Positions 1-12,772 of a stretch of 64,000 nucleotides of DNA are shown here, piece after piece. Within the stretch, counting starts at the first letter, position 1. Each line of letters opens with the position of its first letter. A program made the translations under genes and the position numbers. The notes below the pieces were generated by a model, which made no database searches, was not told the origin of the DNA, and was given only the letters and a program-made list of their open reading frames with translations. The DNA is taken from contig CM060199.1 of NCBI GenBank assembly GCA_030562195.1, positions 18,248,338 to 18,312,337 of the forward strand. Reading direction: 5' to 3'. The DNA comes from Nipponacmea schrenckii. Its lineage: Eukaryota > Mollusca > Gastropoda > Lottiidae.

Positions 1-143
1 GCAGAGGTGGTGTCAATCCGCTCCATGATGGATGAACAAAATTGAATAACTTCTTTTTGTTTTTTGATCAAGTCTTGAATTCTCCATAATCAAACCTTGT
101 TTTTCTGCAGTTTCTGAATGAAAATGTAACCCAGTGCCCAATG

Positions 144-2239
144 TCAGAGGGAACAATAACCGATATCTGCAACCCCCCTTTTTTCCCTGGTAATTTTAAC
201 ACTTTTACAATCAATGTTCACATCGCCATCATGTACAATCCTACCATCGGTTCTAAGCTTGACCCAAATCAAATTGCTTTGTTCTTTTATTCGAAGGAAT
301 GTCTGGGGTCTCCAGGGGCCCTGAAGATTCATTTAATTGAAAATCACTTTTTCCTCCGCTTGTTTATTTTAGAGGCCCTTTCCATAGTACCAAATACTAT
401 ATAACATCACCTTTCTTGCCGCAAAATTTTTCCAATATTGCTTTATTCTTTTACGAAGTTCTTTTGCCATTTAATCTATGGAAAGAGTCCCACCTCTTCG
501 TGCTTGTAGAGGGGAAGTTTCCTGGAAATTAACACTATTTCCAAATTTTTTCAAGCTTGATTCGTGGTTTGCCATGAAAGTCCTTAAAAAGTGAAGTTGG
601 TAACGCTGTGAGCTCATAGCTGAAGTATGGAGCCATGTCATTCCCCCTCTGTGCGATAGCTATCAGACGATGAAACGGGTGATGTGGATGGATGTGGACT
701 TTCTGTAGATCAACCAGGATCCCTGGATACAAATGATCTAAAGTCTTTATTTCTTTTCAAAGATGCTTTCATAATATTGATGTTATCGAGCTGTTTCTGT
801 ATCTGTGCACCAACCTCTTCTGTATTCTGACAATTAGCACCATCACCATCTGTTGCTGTTAAACCCGATGATATTGAGCGCAGTCTTGACTCATATAAAT
901 CAAATGGCTCGTGTTGGTCAAACCAACCTTGAATGGTGTGCATGTCCGCGATATCCCGAATGCTCCTTGTCGTCCCTAGGTCTGTGTGCTGTTCGCCTGT
1001 CTTGTGTTTGACGTTTGTATCTGGTCACTTCGTCGTAGCTGATGGAAAACCTTAACCGTGACAATTCATTGTTCAGCCACTTCGATCCAAACACATGATC
1101 CAGTTCAACACCTAAGCCAAACAGGGTTGGGGTTATTACTGATCTTGGTCGGGCTGCCTGAATAATGCAGTGTCCAATACTGCTTTGCTTTAGTTCTGAA
1201 GGGACAATATGCTTTAGGAATGTCTGTAGGTGTTGCGGTATCCAATTAGAAGTCATCATTAGTAGGATAAGACTTTGAATCATATTTTTTCTCTCTGATT
1301 CCCGCCTTTATTATCTTTGCTGCAGCTGTCACTATTCGATCAGCTTCATCATCGATGTTGTCATCCTTTTTCGAGTACCATTCTTCATGTATTATGTATC
1401 TGGCTATGTTTCGAAAACAAACAACATTGCTACGACCTTCAATTTCCGCAAAAAAAAAACAAAGTCTTTATAGCGCTCCTGTAACTTTTGTTTCAGTCTT
1501 TTAGTTGTGTGTGTAGACATCTAATTCACCACTGAAAGTAGTCATCTTAACATGCAATTCAGAGAGGGTGTACAAATCTGCATCACATTCAGATTCCAGC
1601 CAATTGCATAGCATGTCAAGCAGTGTCTCCTCTGTTGATTCTCTGGTCTTCCTGGAGTCACGTTGCTTGTTATGGTGTCGATATTTCTAACGAGTATGAA
1701 CTTTGAGTAACAGTTACTGTGGTAGACGGCTTCAGCTGCAACTAAGTCAGTGCACCCATTGAGCCGATCTTGAACTTCAGCTGCCCACTGATCTCCTCTC
1801 ATTTTACAACACTCTAGAAGTTTTTGACGGAATGGGGGGTCGCGACTTGATACACTGGGGTCCTACCAGGATGACGCAGTTTTATGCAGTTTTACCACAA
1901 ACCATACAATTATCTTTCCAGTTAAATGGCATCAAGCTAGACCTCAATTTCTTAGTACATGGCATTTCTAAATTGTTACAAAGCAATCGTTTCTGGTCTG
2001 TGAAATCTCTCCGGCAGTTTGTTTCCAAATGGTGTCGTGAAAATACGTTCTTTCAAATAACTGTTTAAATCCAACAAATGACGTTTTTCGCTACAGTTAA
2101 TAAGAGTCAGCAACCCCTTTCGGGTGACAGATAAAAAACTTTCATCTTCATTAAAGTCCTGCTTACACATAACATAATAGTCTTCGCGGAAGTTGGACAT
2201 ATTGCCAATGTAGTACTCTAAAGCATCAGATGTTGGCAA
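144..2239 (-). pseudogene. Decayed copy of a multicopy invertebrate ORF family (uncharacterised, probably mobile-element derived)
   Basis: Reading the minus strand from 2239 downward, consecutive fragments in different frames follow the order of a family I know only as numerous uncharacterised predictions in invertebrate and some fish genomes. They are an N-terminal segment (2239-1976), a CxxC block NCMVCGK near 1890, then CCKMRGDQWA and AEAVYHSNCYSKF (about 1830-1690), NVVCFRNIARYIIHEEW (about 1430-1370), VFGSKWLNNELSRL and SYDEVTRYK (about 1110-1010), and LRSISSGLTATDGDGANC with EEVGAQIQKQLD (about 880-780). The last is a YELTALPTSLFKD block near 610. Stops and frame changes separate nearly every block, so no intact protein can be made. 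The Cys/His pairs suggest a zinc-binding N-terminus, but function is unknown. Below about 540 the match fades. The family assignment is from memory of recurring motifs. Confidence 0.6.
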
Positions 2240-3383
2240 TTCTTTTAATAACTCAATTATTTGCTAATAAGAATAATGGTTCGTGGCATAAGTAGCGAGA
2301 TGTTGCACTACAAATTCCGAATGTTCTGTCAGTAACATTTATTTTTAATGGCAATTATGTGTTTCCGTACTTTTTCTTAATCGAACGGGAGAATTCTTAT
2401 AAGTTCAGGCAATTGTCGGTTAGGATTACATATTTTTCTACATAATGTGCATGGTGGACTCAACTTGGTTAGTAATTGTTACGTATCAAGAAAAACAAAT
2501 CTTAGAAATATTCATGTTTTCAATGTTATTTCAATTTTATCCGTGATGTTTGTGTTTAAGAATAACGTCGGCTGCTATAGGGAGTAGGCCTAATGCGTTA
2601 TTATATGTGTAATTGATTCAACATCGAGTTTTAAGTAACTATTACTTGTCAAATTTATTTTCTGTCAACAAATATCAATGTTTTATAAATAAAATGTAGA
2701 TATATAATGGTTAAAACTCGATAATTGCCGATATCACGACGTCGACTAACGAATAAAACAAACCCTCCCTAAAGTATGGTGGCCACGTTGTACCATAACG
2801 TCATTTGTTATGACAAATACCATACGCTACAGAATGAATTTCAAATTATCATAAAAAATTTTCCCCACGACGGAATTTAGCGGATTTTGGATATGTTGTT
2901 ATTCTCAACATTCTCCTTCTTTTGAAACCAAATTTGCTTCTATACGAATTATTTCCGAGTACCCCTATATTTTCAGCTTCAACAGCCAGACTACATGCAA
3001 ATGTCGCAGAGGAATTGCCTTGGTCTACACAAAAAAGAAGCATCTTGTAGAGAAAAGTCTGGGCTGGGCCAGTGTTGACATTCTTTTTGTTTTGAAACCA
3101 TGCTGTCATAAGTGACTCACTTATATGAATGAATGCTATGTGAAACACCAACATTTAATACCACCACTGGTCAGCCCAAACTTTTTATTGCCATATACTT
3201 CTTTTTCGTGTTAATATTTTCGAATTCGAATATTCAAATATTTCTGTGAGCACTACCAAAAGTACATCTTGTACGTTACCATTTGTTATGAAAATTAAAA
3301 TATTTTTGCTAGTCACTTAACAAGATACACAGGGGGAAGTAATAGTTTTCTGCCTGTTCTATAAATAACAACACTTAATAATA
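2240..3383. other. Intergenic, no supported gene
   Basis: AT-rich sequence between the decayed ORF family copy and the 3' end of POLR1C. A 101-codon open frame on the minus strand (3154-2849) has no recognisable motif, no splice-site support and no homology I can name, so I do not call it a gene. The probable POLR1C polyadenylation region lies at the right edge. Confidence 0.5.
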
Positions 3384-6300
3384 TCATTTATTTTTATTAG
3401 ACACTCCAATTTCTGTCTCTTGTAGTTCATTAAGAAATGTTTTTGTTTTATTCATTAAAACTTTGATAGCTTCACGCACTAAGACATCAGGTGGTAGTAT
3501 TCCGGTTGATTCCACAGAAACTGAAATATATTAATCAGATAGCGCTTTAGTAAAGAAGACTCAGTGACCACTTATGATCAAATTTTTAGTACATAAATGG
3601 TGGAAAATAACCATAAATGACAACTGCTATATTTCAGGAAGAAGAGAGCCCAGACATGACTGAAAACCAATATTGGATTCTCTTAGTGCTGCCAATTACT
3701 AACAGAAGTTGACAGTGCTCTCCGTTTGCCAGTCAGAAGATCTTTAGAAGACAAGAGGAATTTAGATAATAGAAACTTACAGATAAAATGGTCTCGAACC
3801 CTGTTTAATTTAACTAAATCTTTCAATTCATCATGTCTATAAACTTCTCTACTACACATATCTCTTCTGGCATGAACAACTTTAGCTTTCTTTTTCCCTT
3901 TGAAACAAAATATGAAATCAATCATTATTTCGGAAAGTCAAGTTAAATTTTTAATCCATATTTAATGGACAGAAAAATATTCACCACAGATTATAAATAT
4001 AAGCAGTCTGGGAGTCTGCTAATTTTGTGCATGTTTTGAGTGGCATCAACTGAAATATTTCACTACAACCTGAAACACACTCTAACTCCAAAATCTCTAG
4101 CCAGCTAAATTTAACCTCAGCTACCAGTTATCTACCCAGCAGAGCTTGATTTAGCTATCAGCACTAATGTCAATTATTTATAATTGCAGTTTAATTTAAC
4201 CACTTCTGTTAAGGTCTAATGTATGGGCTATTGGAAGTTTGCCAAATTAACCTTTCGAACTAAGTAGTTGATGCGATACAAAAGGTGCGTTCCAAACAGC
4301 AAAAGACAAAGAATACACCCACTCATATCACTTTCAGGGCTAAGAATACTGTTAGATTCAAGGAGTTTATCCGAAGATTGAACAGAAAGTGAATACACCC
4401 ACTGTTCACAACACAATATGCCATGGCTTGTCAGGGAAGAAATTTGATTGGTTAATACATGTTAGTTCAAAGGTCAATTGATGAACTTTCAAGAGCCTAA
4501 TAATAAAAAGATTGGGACTAAAGTTTCTTTGAATTTTTATTAAGACAGTGACAATCCAAATCACAAACAAATCTGAAACCAAAAACAACAAATTGGCAAT
4601 AACTTGATAGATTTAACTTAATATACCTTTATGTTGTTCTATTTCTATAACACCAGGTGAAAAAACTTTCTGTATCTTTTCAGCTAATTCATCTTCTATG
4701 GGCTGTTTTAATATTATTTCTGGTAGTAATCTATAGGATGCTGTAGCTACAATATATATTTTATATTGTCAAGGACCATAATTCTTTACAGGCAGTTCTC
4801 ACCATACTTGGCATTATATATATATATTTAAACAAGTTTGTTGTTAGCTATATCCTTGTTACGAATCTACCAGAGATTTTAATGACATTTTACCATATAA
4901 AAGAACTCCAAGGTATAAATTATGGTATAACACACTTCTTTATTAGAAAGGTACATCTCATGATGACATATGTAAAATGTGTTGTAACAAGTCATTTTTG
5001 TTCTTTTTTGCATACAGTATATTACATACCTTAGACAGATCATTTTTAAAAAATATTTCATGGTGAAAAGTGCAACATACGTACCAACAGGAGAAAACTT
5101 TGCATGATCTTTCCCAATACCTTTGACACAATGCATTACAATATCCATTTCTTGTCCTGGTCTTAATTTAGCTATTAATATATCATCATGAACTGGTTTA
5201 ATATCACCTTCTTTAAACTGGAATTATATTTAAAACAAGCATTTACTGTAGTTTTTGTGTTTTTTCCTGTAAAAAATTGTGAATTGAAATACATGAGCTA
5301 AAGAAATTGTTGGTTGATTTATGAATTATAAAGACCAAAATACAGAGGATCATTTCCTTGTATTATTATTTCATTGAATAATGTGAAACTTTATAAATAT
5401 TGAAAACCAATGTTCTTACTCACTATTTCTGACTGGTTTCCAACAGGTACCCATTTTAAATATTTGGTAGTTACTAAAAAAAACATCCAATAAATATATT
5501 CTTAACCAAATATAAAAGTATATAGAAAAGCATTTAAACACTTAAGTCAAACTACAGTTTGTTCTTTGTTAATATCATCTTCCATACATCCATATGTTGA
5601 GGCATTTCTTATGTTGAGGCATTTCTTAATGTGAATACATATATATTGCATTTAAACAGACTAAGCTGTATACTTTAATCAAAAGTAATGTTTTTTAGTC
5701 ATATTTATTACCTTTATGATCTTTATACATTTCATCAGGATCTGTAGCATCTTTTACTTCTTTATTTCTACTACATTTAACTTTGAGTTGAAACTCTATT
5801 GTATCTTCTGCTGTTCCTTCTGTATCACCTTATAATGTTAAATATAAACATTTTAATAGCAATGAGGCATTAATTAAACTATATTGACAAAATTCAGACT
5901 CAAGCATCCTGTCAATACTTAGACTGTCTTCATTTCACCAGCTAAAATCTTAAGAAACACAGACTGGACCTGATAAGATACTATATTTAAGTAATCTATC
6001 AATGATACTACAGAGGCTGCAATGTAAGTCCATTGTCAAATCTAATATGCATACACAATTATGGTTGAGGGAAACCAACTTTAAGAGAGATCAAATTTTT
6101 TTAGCTGTCAAATATGCTAGGATCAATGAAATTTTTTAAGTATGAAAACAGGTAATTGACAGAAAACAGTGCCTTTAATGTTAACCCATTGAAAAATTTA
6201 ATAGGCATAGACAGTCAGTTAATTATGGTTGATGAGATTCCCATGTTAATATGCCTCAAATAAGCTTATCAAGTGAGAAGAAAAATTTATCTTAAGCTGT

Positions 6301-8204
6301 CATATGTTTATTGGAATTTCATTAGTATGAAAACAATTAACTGCACATTCCAACCAGTCAACCTTCAAGTTGGTCTAGTAGTGGCTAAGGTTAACCACAG
6401 AGAGAAATAAGTATGTAAATGACATTATGATTGTATTCAAACACTTACATACCTTCAGCTCTATATTCAAAGAGTCTAGGATCAGCTCTTATAGGTATTA
6501 ACCCCAATCTGTGTGCTAACACTTCATCTTGTATTATAGATGTATTATTATACACAAATACCTTTTCTATAGCCATAGTTGGTATCTGAGGAAAATATGA
6601 AATATATCAATCAACATAAAGTAATGAAGACAAAATTCACTTTCTGGGTTTTTTTATTTTCAATTGAAGACATATATGATACTATATGGCATCATTTTAT
6701 CATTGATTGTTACTGCTCATGATAATATCAACAACAGTCAAGACATAACAATATTATAAAGAAGTAATATTGATTTCAAATGAAAAATTAATTTCAGAAG
6801 AGAAAGCCTTACCTCAACTAACAAAATTCTTCTAAAGGCATTAGCTATGGCAGCATCTACTCCTATCATATCAAACTCTAGTTCATCTCCTTCTAACTTC
6901 TTGACATCTATCTTTAATTTCTTTAATGAAAAAAACAATACATCAATATATATATATATAACAATAATAATAATTTTATTCAGTTAGAGGCAAATGTCCA
7001 AAGAACATACATTACATTCATATTTATAACAGTACAAGTATTCACAATGAAATATTTACAATAAAGCATTAATTCAAATACATTATTAGCACTCGTTGGC
7101 GTCTTTACTAAGTTAACTTGCATAATAAACGCATTGTTTCTTATAGTACTTTCGTTATTGCTGGATATTGCATTAATAAATTCTGTATATAATCTATGTT
7201 TAATATGACAGCCAATATACTTGGTACGACAGTTTTAATAGTTATAAATTTGGACATGTTTCCCAAAATATTTGCATGAAAATTGTTATATTCTCCATGG
7301 AGTATGAAATGTTCAGCCTACCTTTTCAAATTTTGTCTGATCCCATGAATCATCATATCCATCATAATTCCCTGGGAAATCTGTACTGTGAACCTAAATA
7401 TAAAAAAAAAATACATTTGATAGATTAGACAGTTTTGATAATAAAAATACATTTGAATGAAATCATTTAACTCCCTTGTCTGGTTATTAAATTAAAATTG
7501 ATTTCTTTTTTTCTCTGATTTGACACATGTATCAAGTTCAAATGAAAGTAATAACATTACTATTGATAGCCTACTATTTTTCATGTAACCCTTTTGACAT
7601 ATTAACAAAAATCCAATTTTTCAAATGTTGCCTATTATATCCTTCTCCTCAGTAAATAAATAAAGTTTTAAAATGTTAATAAATATAAGATCGGTACGGT
7701 AGTAACTGTTGTTACAGCTGTAACCAACCAGTCAAGCTTTCAAAACTATTCTACATTGAACTTTCTATGCACATCGATAATTAAAGTATTCGGTAATATT
7801 TGGACGACTTATAACAGAAAATTATGCTTGGTCATGAGCTCATTACTAACAAGACCTTTTGAGAGATACTTTAAAAAGGTTATAACATTAACAACACAGC
7901 CATTTCAGCTTTGTAATAGTTTGTCACTGGCATTTGGGTTGCAAAAGGGAAATTTGAAATGATTCATTTATATTTTTTTATCCATTGTATTGCCCCATGG
8001 GCTGAATGTTAGATATGACCATGTATCCTTAAGCCTAATTCTGACCCATGCATATAGAGTTTGTTATTAATTAGGCCTATTGAATAATGAATTCTATCCA
8101 TCAATAATGGCCAACAGTCAGAGGAGTGAATAAACTTGACATACATTGTCAACACCGTGTTCATGTAAGGTAACCCTTGAACGAATTTCTTCTATTCTGT
8201 CCAT
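3384..8204 (-). CDS. POLR1C: DNA-directed RNA polymerases I and III subunit RPAC1 (complete, 10 exons)
   Basis: Encodes the alpha-like AC40 subunit that pairs with AC19 to start assembly of RNA polymerases I and III in the nucleus. Coding exons, in transcription order: 8204-8145, 7393-7322, 6920-6813, 6585-6453, 5828-5712, 5473-5424, 5217-5085, 4746-4627, 3897-3781, 3520-3384. All junctions are GT-AG and phases agree, giving 348 aa against 346 in human. Family motifs visible: [15 protein letters not shown] (exon 2), [20 protein letters not shown], the alpha-motif (exon 3), [20 protein letters not shown] (exon 4), [14 protein letters not shown] and [15 protein letters not shown] (exon 7), RVRDHFI (exon 9) and [14 protein letters not shown] (exon 10). 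The start matches the family N-terminus ([11 protein letters not shown]). It is divergent from AP2S1. The C-terminus is a short polar tail ending NKNK. Confidence 0.97.
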
Positions 8205-8418
8205 GCCTCTAATTCAATATCTTTTTAGTTTTAAATATCTTGGTTTGTGGAGATCTAGGCTAGACAAATATCAAAACATTACAGCGTGGATTGGAAACGG
8301 AAGTGAAAGATGCACACGCGCAGTAGTAAAGGAAGTGAATAAATAAATACCTGTGCATGCGCACAAAAGGGGAGGAGACCGGGTATTGACATTAAATTAT
8401 TCTGAAATTGGGTACAAA
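8205..8418. promoter_or_regulatory. Bidirectional POLR1C/AP2S1 promoter
   Basis: Only 214 bp separate the two start codons. The stretch holds two NRF1-like palindromic sites (GCACACGCGCAG at 8312-8323 and TGTGCATGCGCACA at 8352-8365) and two ETS/GABP-like GGAAGTG cores (about 8300 and 8331). No TATA box is placed for either gene. NRF1 plus ETS sites are typical of TATA-less housekeeping promoters. The start sites themselves cannot be placed from sequence alone. Confidence 0.6.
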
Positions 8419-9764
8419 ATGGTAAATATATTCGCCAGTTTACTATTGTTACTGTTAAAATTATATTGTTCAGTTTTAGAAACTTTCAATGGGTCTGGCA
8501 GTTGGCATAATCAACTCCTGTTGCTGTCGAATCACCATTCCCACAAACATAACCAACAAAATTCTAAATGATAAAATATCATCTATCTAGATCTATATTT
8601 AGTATTTCCATCCCCTCCTCACTCTTCTTTCATTATTCATGATTAAATTTTTTTTAAACTTAAACCAAACCTTAATTGAAGAAAATTATTGTGCAATAAT
8701 GCTGCAAGTCTAAACGGCTAGCGTCTACTATCTACTTTCATTAGTCAATAATAAGCCGCCAAAGAGTAAGACGTAAAACTCCATTCATTTTATTTCTACT
8801 AGTACTACCTACACTACTTTTAATTATAGATTGCTTAAATTGTCAATTTTACTACACAACCTGCATTGTCTTAAATAAATGTGTAATTTTCTTTTCAGAT
8901 TCGTTTTGTTTTGATTCAAAATAGAGCAGGGAAAACTCGTTTGGCTAAATGGTACATGCATTTTGATGATGATGAGAAACAGAAGCTAATTGAAGAAGTC
9001 CATGCTGTCGTCACTGTGCGAGATGCTAAGCACACTAACTTCGTTGAGGTGAGTAAATTAAGAAACATCTACCTTAAAGCGACAGGTTCGCCATTCATTT
9101 GACCAATCATACCTTAGTCTCAGATTGTTTTGCTTAAACCAATGAGCCTTTAAATCCATGTGTGTCCGAAATTCAAAAACTTTTAACTTTGACTTGTCAT
9201 CTTGATGACTTGTCATTTCTAGAGAGTCTGAAATTTTTAGAAAAGATATAGATATAGAAAGTAAAATGCCTAAACACATGCATAAATATCTTGACCATAA
9301 ATTTCTATATTCCATTTCAGTTCCGTAATTTCAAAATAGTCTACAGAAGATATGCTGGTTTATACTTTTGTATTTGTGTGGATGTCAATGACAACAATTT
9401 AGCTTATCTAGAGGCAATTCACAACTTTGTGGAAGTTCTAAATGAATTTTTCCATAATGTTTGTGAATTGGATCTAGTTTTCAATTTTTACAAGGTAAAT
9501 AATTATCATTTCAAAATTATTGGTAAGCTTATATCAACTGATATAGTTTAATCTAGGTATCCCTAGATTAAATCTACCTTGTAGATAATATTTCATGTTA
9601 ATAGCAGAATTTAGCAAACAATTTTCATTGTTAATCATTCCACATATACCTTCTATTTACAGGTATACAGTGTTGTTGATGAAATGTTTTTAGCTGGAGA
9701 AATAAGAGAGACTAGCCAAACTAAAGTATTAAAACAATTACTAATGTTATCATCATTGGAATAG
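8419..9764 (+). CDS. AP2S1: AP-2 complex subunit sigma (complete, 4 exons)
   Basis: Small sigma subunit of the clathrin adaptor AP-2. It acts at the plasma membrane, where sigma-2 with alpha-adaptin recognises acidic dileucine cargo signals. Exons: 8419-8421, 8899-9048, 9321-9494, 9663-9764, all GT-AG. Exon 1 contributes only the ATG; the intron begins immediately after it. The joined product is 142 aa, the same length as human, and nearly identical throughout: [78 protein letters not shown] and [18 protein letters not shown]. Arg15, part of the dileucine-binding surface in human AP2S1, is present. It shares its promoter with POLR1C. The single-codon first exon means ordinary ORF scans miss the start. 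Confidence 0.98.
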
Positions 9765-11036
9765 TTGCTGTAAGCTTTTAGAGAACTGGTTATTGTGTTA
9801 TAGTGGGATTCAACATCCAGCTTGTGAAAGACTTGCTTTAAGTATCAGTGCTTAAGAATACCCATGGTCCGACTGGTTTTTGAAATATTCAACAAATCGT
9901 GCAAATTAATGAGGTTATGATTTAACTGAGCACTAGTTAAAGAAGTTTATCAAACATGGTTGGCAAAAGAACACTAGCTAGATCATTATAGAATTTTACA
10001 ACACATTGAAATAGCTCATTAAAAATTATTTTGCATAATTCCAAATTTCAAATGAAAAATGTTTTGATTGCAATATAAGTTGTACTATTCAAAAGCCCAC
10101 CCCTAGTTTAATATTACTTGAGATTGTTTAACCCATACATGTATATCACTTATTTATCTTGTGTTTTCACTTCCTTCTTGAACATGATTAATAGCATTAG
10201 TTTCAGGTAGATAGATAAATCATTTGTAATTAATTAGAAGGTCAATGGTAACTGTAGTATAAATAGATTTGTAATATTGGTGAATTTGTTAGTATGATTA
10301 TTCATTGTCAATTATCATTCCATTAGGTCTCTACAAACGTAGTTTCACTTATTCTGTATCATTTCTTGCTTGTTGTTGAGATGTTTTATCATCAACTTTA
10401 CAGATAAAAAGAACTTAATGATCTAAATCTCGATAATAAAAACTTCAGAGAACCAGATTTTTTCACCAAATTTTAACTAACATACTATCAAAAATAAGTT
10501 ATTATGATTTGCTCATTAACCAATCACATGACTTAACCACTCCTAATCATCCTAGGTTTAAGTTTAAGTTTTTGGTAAAGAGGTCAACTATTCCATTATT
10601 TGTGCAAATGACAGATTTGAAATGAAAATGAGTTTTGATTTATTAGATGAATATTGTATTAGGTGTCAATTTTATTTGGTTCCACCTATTTGTTTCATTA
10701 TACTCATAGTCCTTATGATATATTATGCTATATAAATGGTATTGAAATCGTATACTTGAGTTTTCTATGCTATGCAAATCGTGCTCAAAATATCAGCTTG
10801 CTTAATAATGGAACTAATGAGTTACACATCACTAAAAGTAACCCATTGTTTTGATGAAATGTAGGACAATATTGAGGGTGTTGTGAGGTTCTATATCACA
10901 GATGGTTAGAGCCTTGGTTCTTTACATGATGTCATTTGCTTTGTTACTTTGGGATAATGGCAGCTGTTGGTTCCAATATTGATTTTGAAACTTGGATGAC
11001 CTTGAATAAGTTATCTTCTCATAATTCCAGACAACT
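9765..11036. other. AP2S1 3'UTR and 3' flank
   Basis: AT-rich, no open frame with recognisable content. The AP2S1 3'UTR must begin here; a candidate AATAAA lies near 10435, but no transcript end can be fixed. Nothing else is seen up to the start of the direct repeat at 11037. Confidence 0.4.
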
Positions 11037-11627
11037 CAGTCATAATTTGCTAATACAACATTGGTAGGACTAATTTCCAGAAAAAAAAAGTAATATTTGA
11101 TTATACATAGTTTTATTATAGGATAGTTATAAATGTACAACAAAATATAATGTCTATATATTACAAATCTTCCCCATAAAAACCTCAACAAAGCAATATA
11201 GTGGTTCATTGTTTCCTGTATTATATACATATTAAAAGTTCCCACAATTAGTTTTCACTCAATTATTTAATATACTTGTACAAACATTGTTAGTCTCTGA
11301 ACTTTTAAAATGTTTCTTTTTTTGTGCTGTATCAATATACTCCAAGGTACATTGGTAAATTAAAAAGTATCAAAATTTTGGTCGAATTCCTTTTAACACA
11401 AATTGTCAGAAAATTTAACATCAAATACCAAATAACTGTGAAAAACAAAATATTAACATATTTAATATCAGAAGAAAACAGCAGACCCATTTGTTTATAC
11501 ATCAAATGTGGTAGGCCTGTTAATGATCCTGGCACAGCAATGAATATTATTCAACATGCTTACAATTCTGATGGTTTTCAATGTTCAATGTATTGAAATA
11601 ATGTGTAATACACTTGAGTAAAAATTC
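11037..11627. repeat. Direct repeat copy A (shortened duplicate of the ARHGAP11A 3' end)
   Basis: 591 bp that match 11948-12772 in the same orientation with few substitutions, from CAGTCATAATTTGC to ACACTTGAGTAAAAATT. Compared with copy B it lacks two internal blocks, of about 77 bp (copy B 12206-12282) and about 156 bp (copy B 12357-12512). The left part holds a minus-strand AATAAA (plus TTTTATTATAGG), also present in copy B. It is most simply a tandem segmental duplication of the 3' end of the neighbouring minus-strand gene. The 90-codon plus-strand frame inside it is incidental. Confidence 0.85.
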
Positions 11628-11947
11628 AGCTGTAAGTTGGTATAGATAATCTGAGAATGCAAAGGAATGGGCCAAGGATTGACTAAAAGTATTTAAAACT
11701 AAGGACCTTGTAAAATATAGTTGTGTTGTGTCTTCACCTTAGGAAATCTGTAATGGAGAATATATATTAAAGGGAAGAAACTCATCAATTATCTCCCTTT
11801 GACCACTAACCTGGGGTTTGATTAAGACAAACCTGTGATGACTTAGTTGTCCTTGTAGGTGGGCATGTAAACAAATTTCTGCACATTGAAGCTTTTTGCT
11901 ACTGAGTTTTTTTTCTGAGTAAATAAACATTTGCTTTCTGGCTTTGG
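11628..11947. other. Spacer between the two direct repeat copies
   Basis: About 320 bp with no similarity to the flanking copies that I can see and no supported gene. A 71-codon minus-strand frame (11954-11739) has no recognisable content. Confidence 0.4.
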
Positions 11948-12772
11948 CAGTCATAATTTGCTAATACAACATTGGTGGGACTAATTTCCGGAAAAAAAAG
12001 CCCAAGTAATATTTGGTTATACATAGTTTTATTATAGGATAGTTATAAATGTACAACAAAATATAATGTCTATATATTACAAATCTTCCCCATAAAAAAC
12101 CTCAACAAAGCAATATAGTGGTTCATTGTTTCCTGTATTATATACATATTAAAAGTTCCCACAATTAGTTTTCACTCAATTATTTAATATACTTGTACAA
12201 ACATTAATCTAGAACAATCTACACTATCTAAGAACTTTCTAACATAGCATATTTTTAGTGTACTAACTCATATTTATGAGCTGTTAGTCTCTGAACTTTT
12301 AAAATGTTTATTTTTTGTGTTGTATCAATATACTCCAAGGTACATTGGTAAATTAATACAGATTGCCACACCAATGAAATGTAAGCTAATATGCAATTAT
12401 TAAGGTCACAACCATAATATGAATAGAAATAATAACACTTAAAAATTGTTGATATTGATATCTATATGGTACTTTCATAATCTGAAACTAAAATACATCA
12501 AAATGTACTAACAAAAGTATCAAAATTTTGGTTGGATTCCTTGTAACACAAATTGTCAGAAAATTGAACATAAAATACCAAATTACTATGAAAATCAAAA
12601 TAATAACGTATTTAATATCAGAAAAAAACAGCAGACCCATTCATACATCAAATGTGGTAGGCCTGTTAATGATCCTGGCACAGCAATGAATAGTATTCAA
12701 CATGCTTACAATTCTGATGGTTTTCAATGTTCAATGTATTGAAATAATGTGTAATACACTTGAGTAAAAATT
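11948..12772. repeat. Direct repeat copy B (longer copy)
   Basis: 825 bp copy of the block at 11037-11627, with two extra segments (12206-12282 and 12357-12512) that account for the whole length difference. It lies directly downstream of the ARHGAP11A stop codon in that gene's direction of transcription and contains a minus-strand AATAAA near 12027-12032. I therefore take it as the ancestral copy, forming the distal 3'UTR. Confidence 0.85.

Noticed and set aside
141..404. Plus-strand 87-codon frame at the left edge
   Set aside because: It lies opposite the decayed ORF family and has no motif, no splice context and a composition like the antisense of a coding strand.
1832..2068. Plus-strand 78-codon frame
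   Set aside because: Shadow of the minus-strand Cys-motif region of the decayed family; the minus strand explains the bases.
11324..11596. Plus-strand 90-codon frame inside direct repeat copy A
   Set aside because: The equivalent frame is not kept in copy B because of indels and there is no homology; it is 3'UTR-type sequence.
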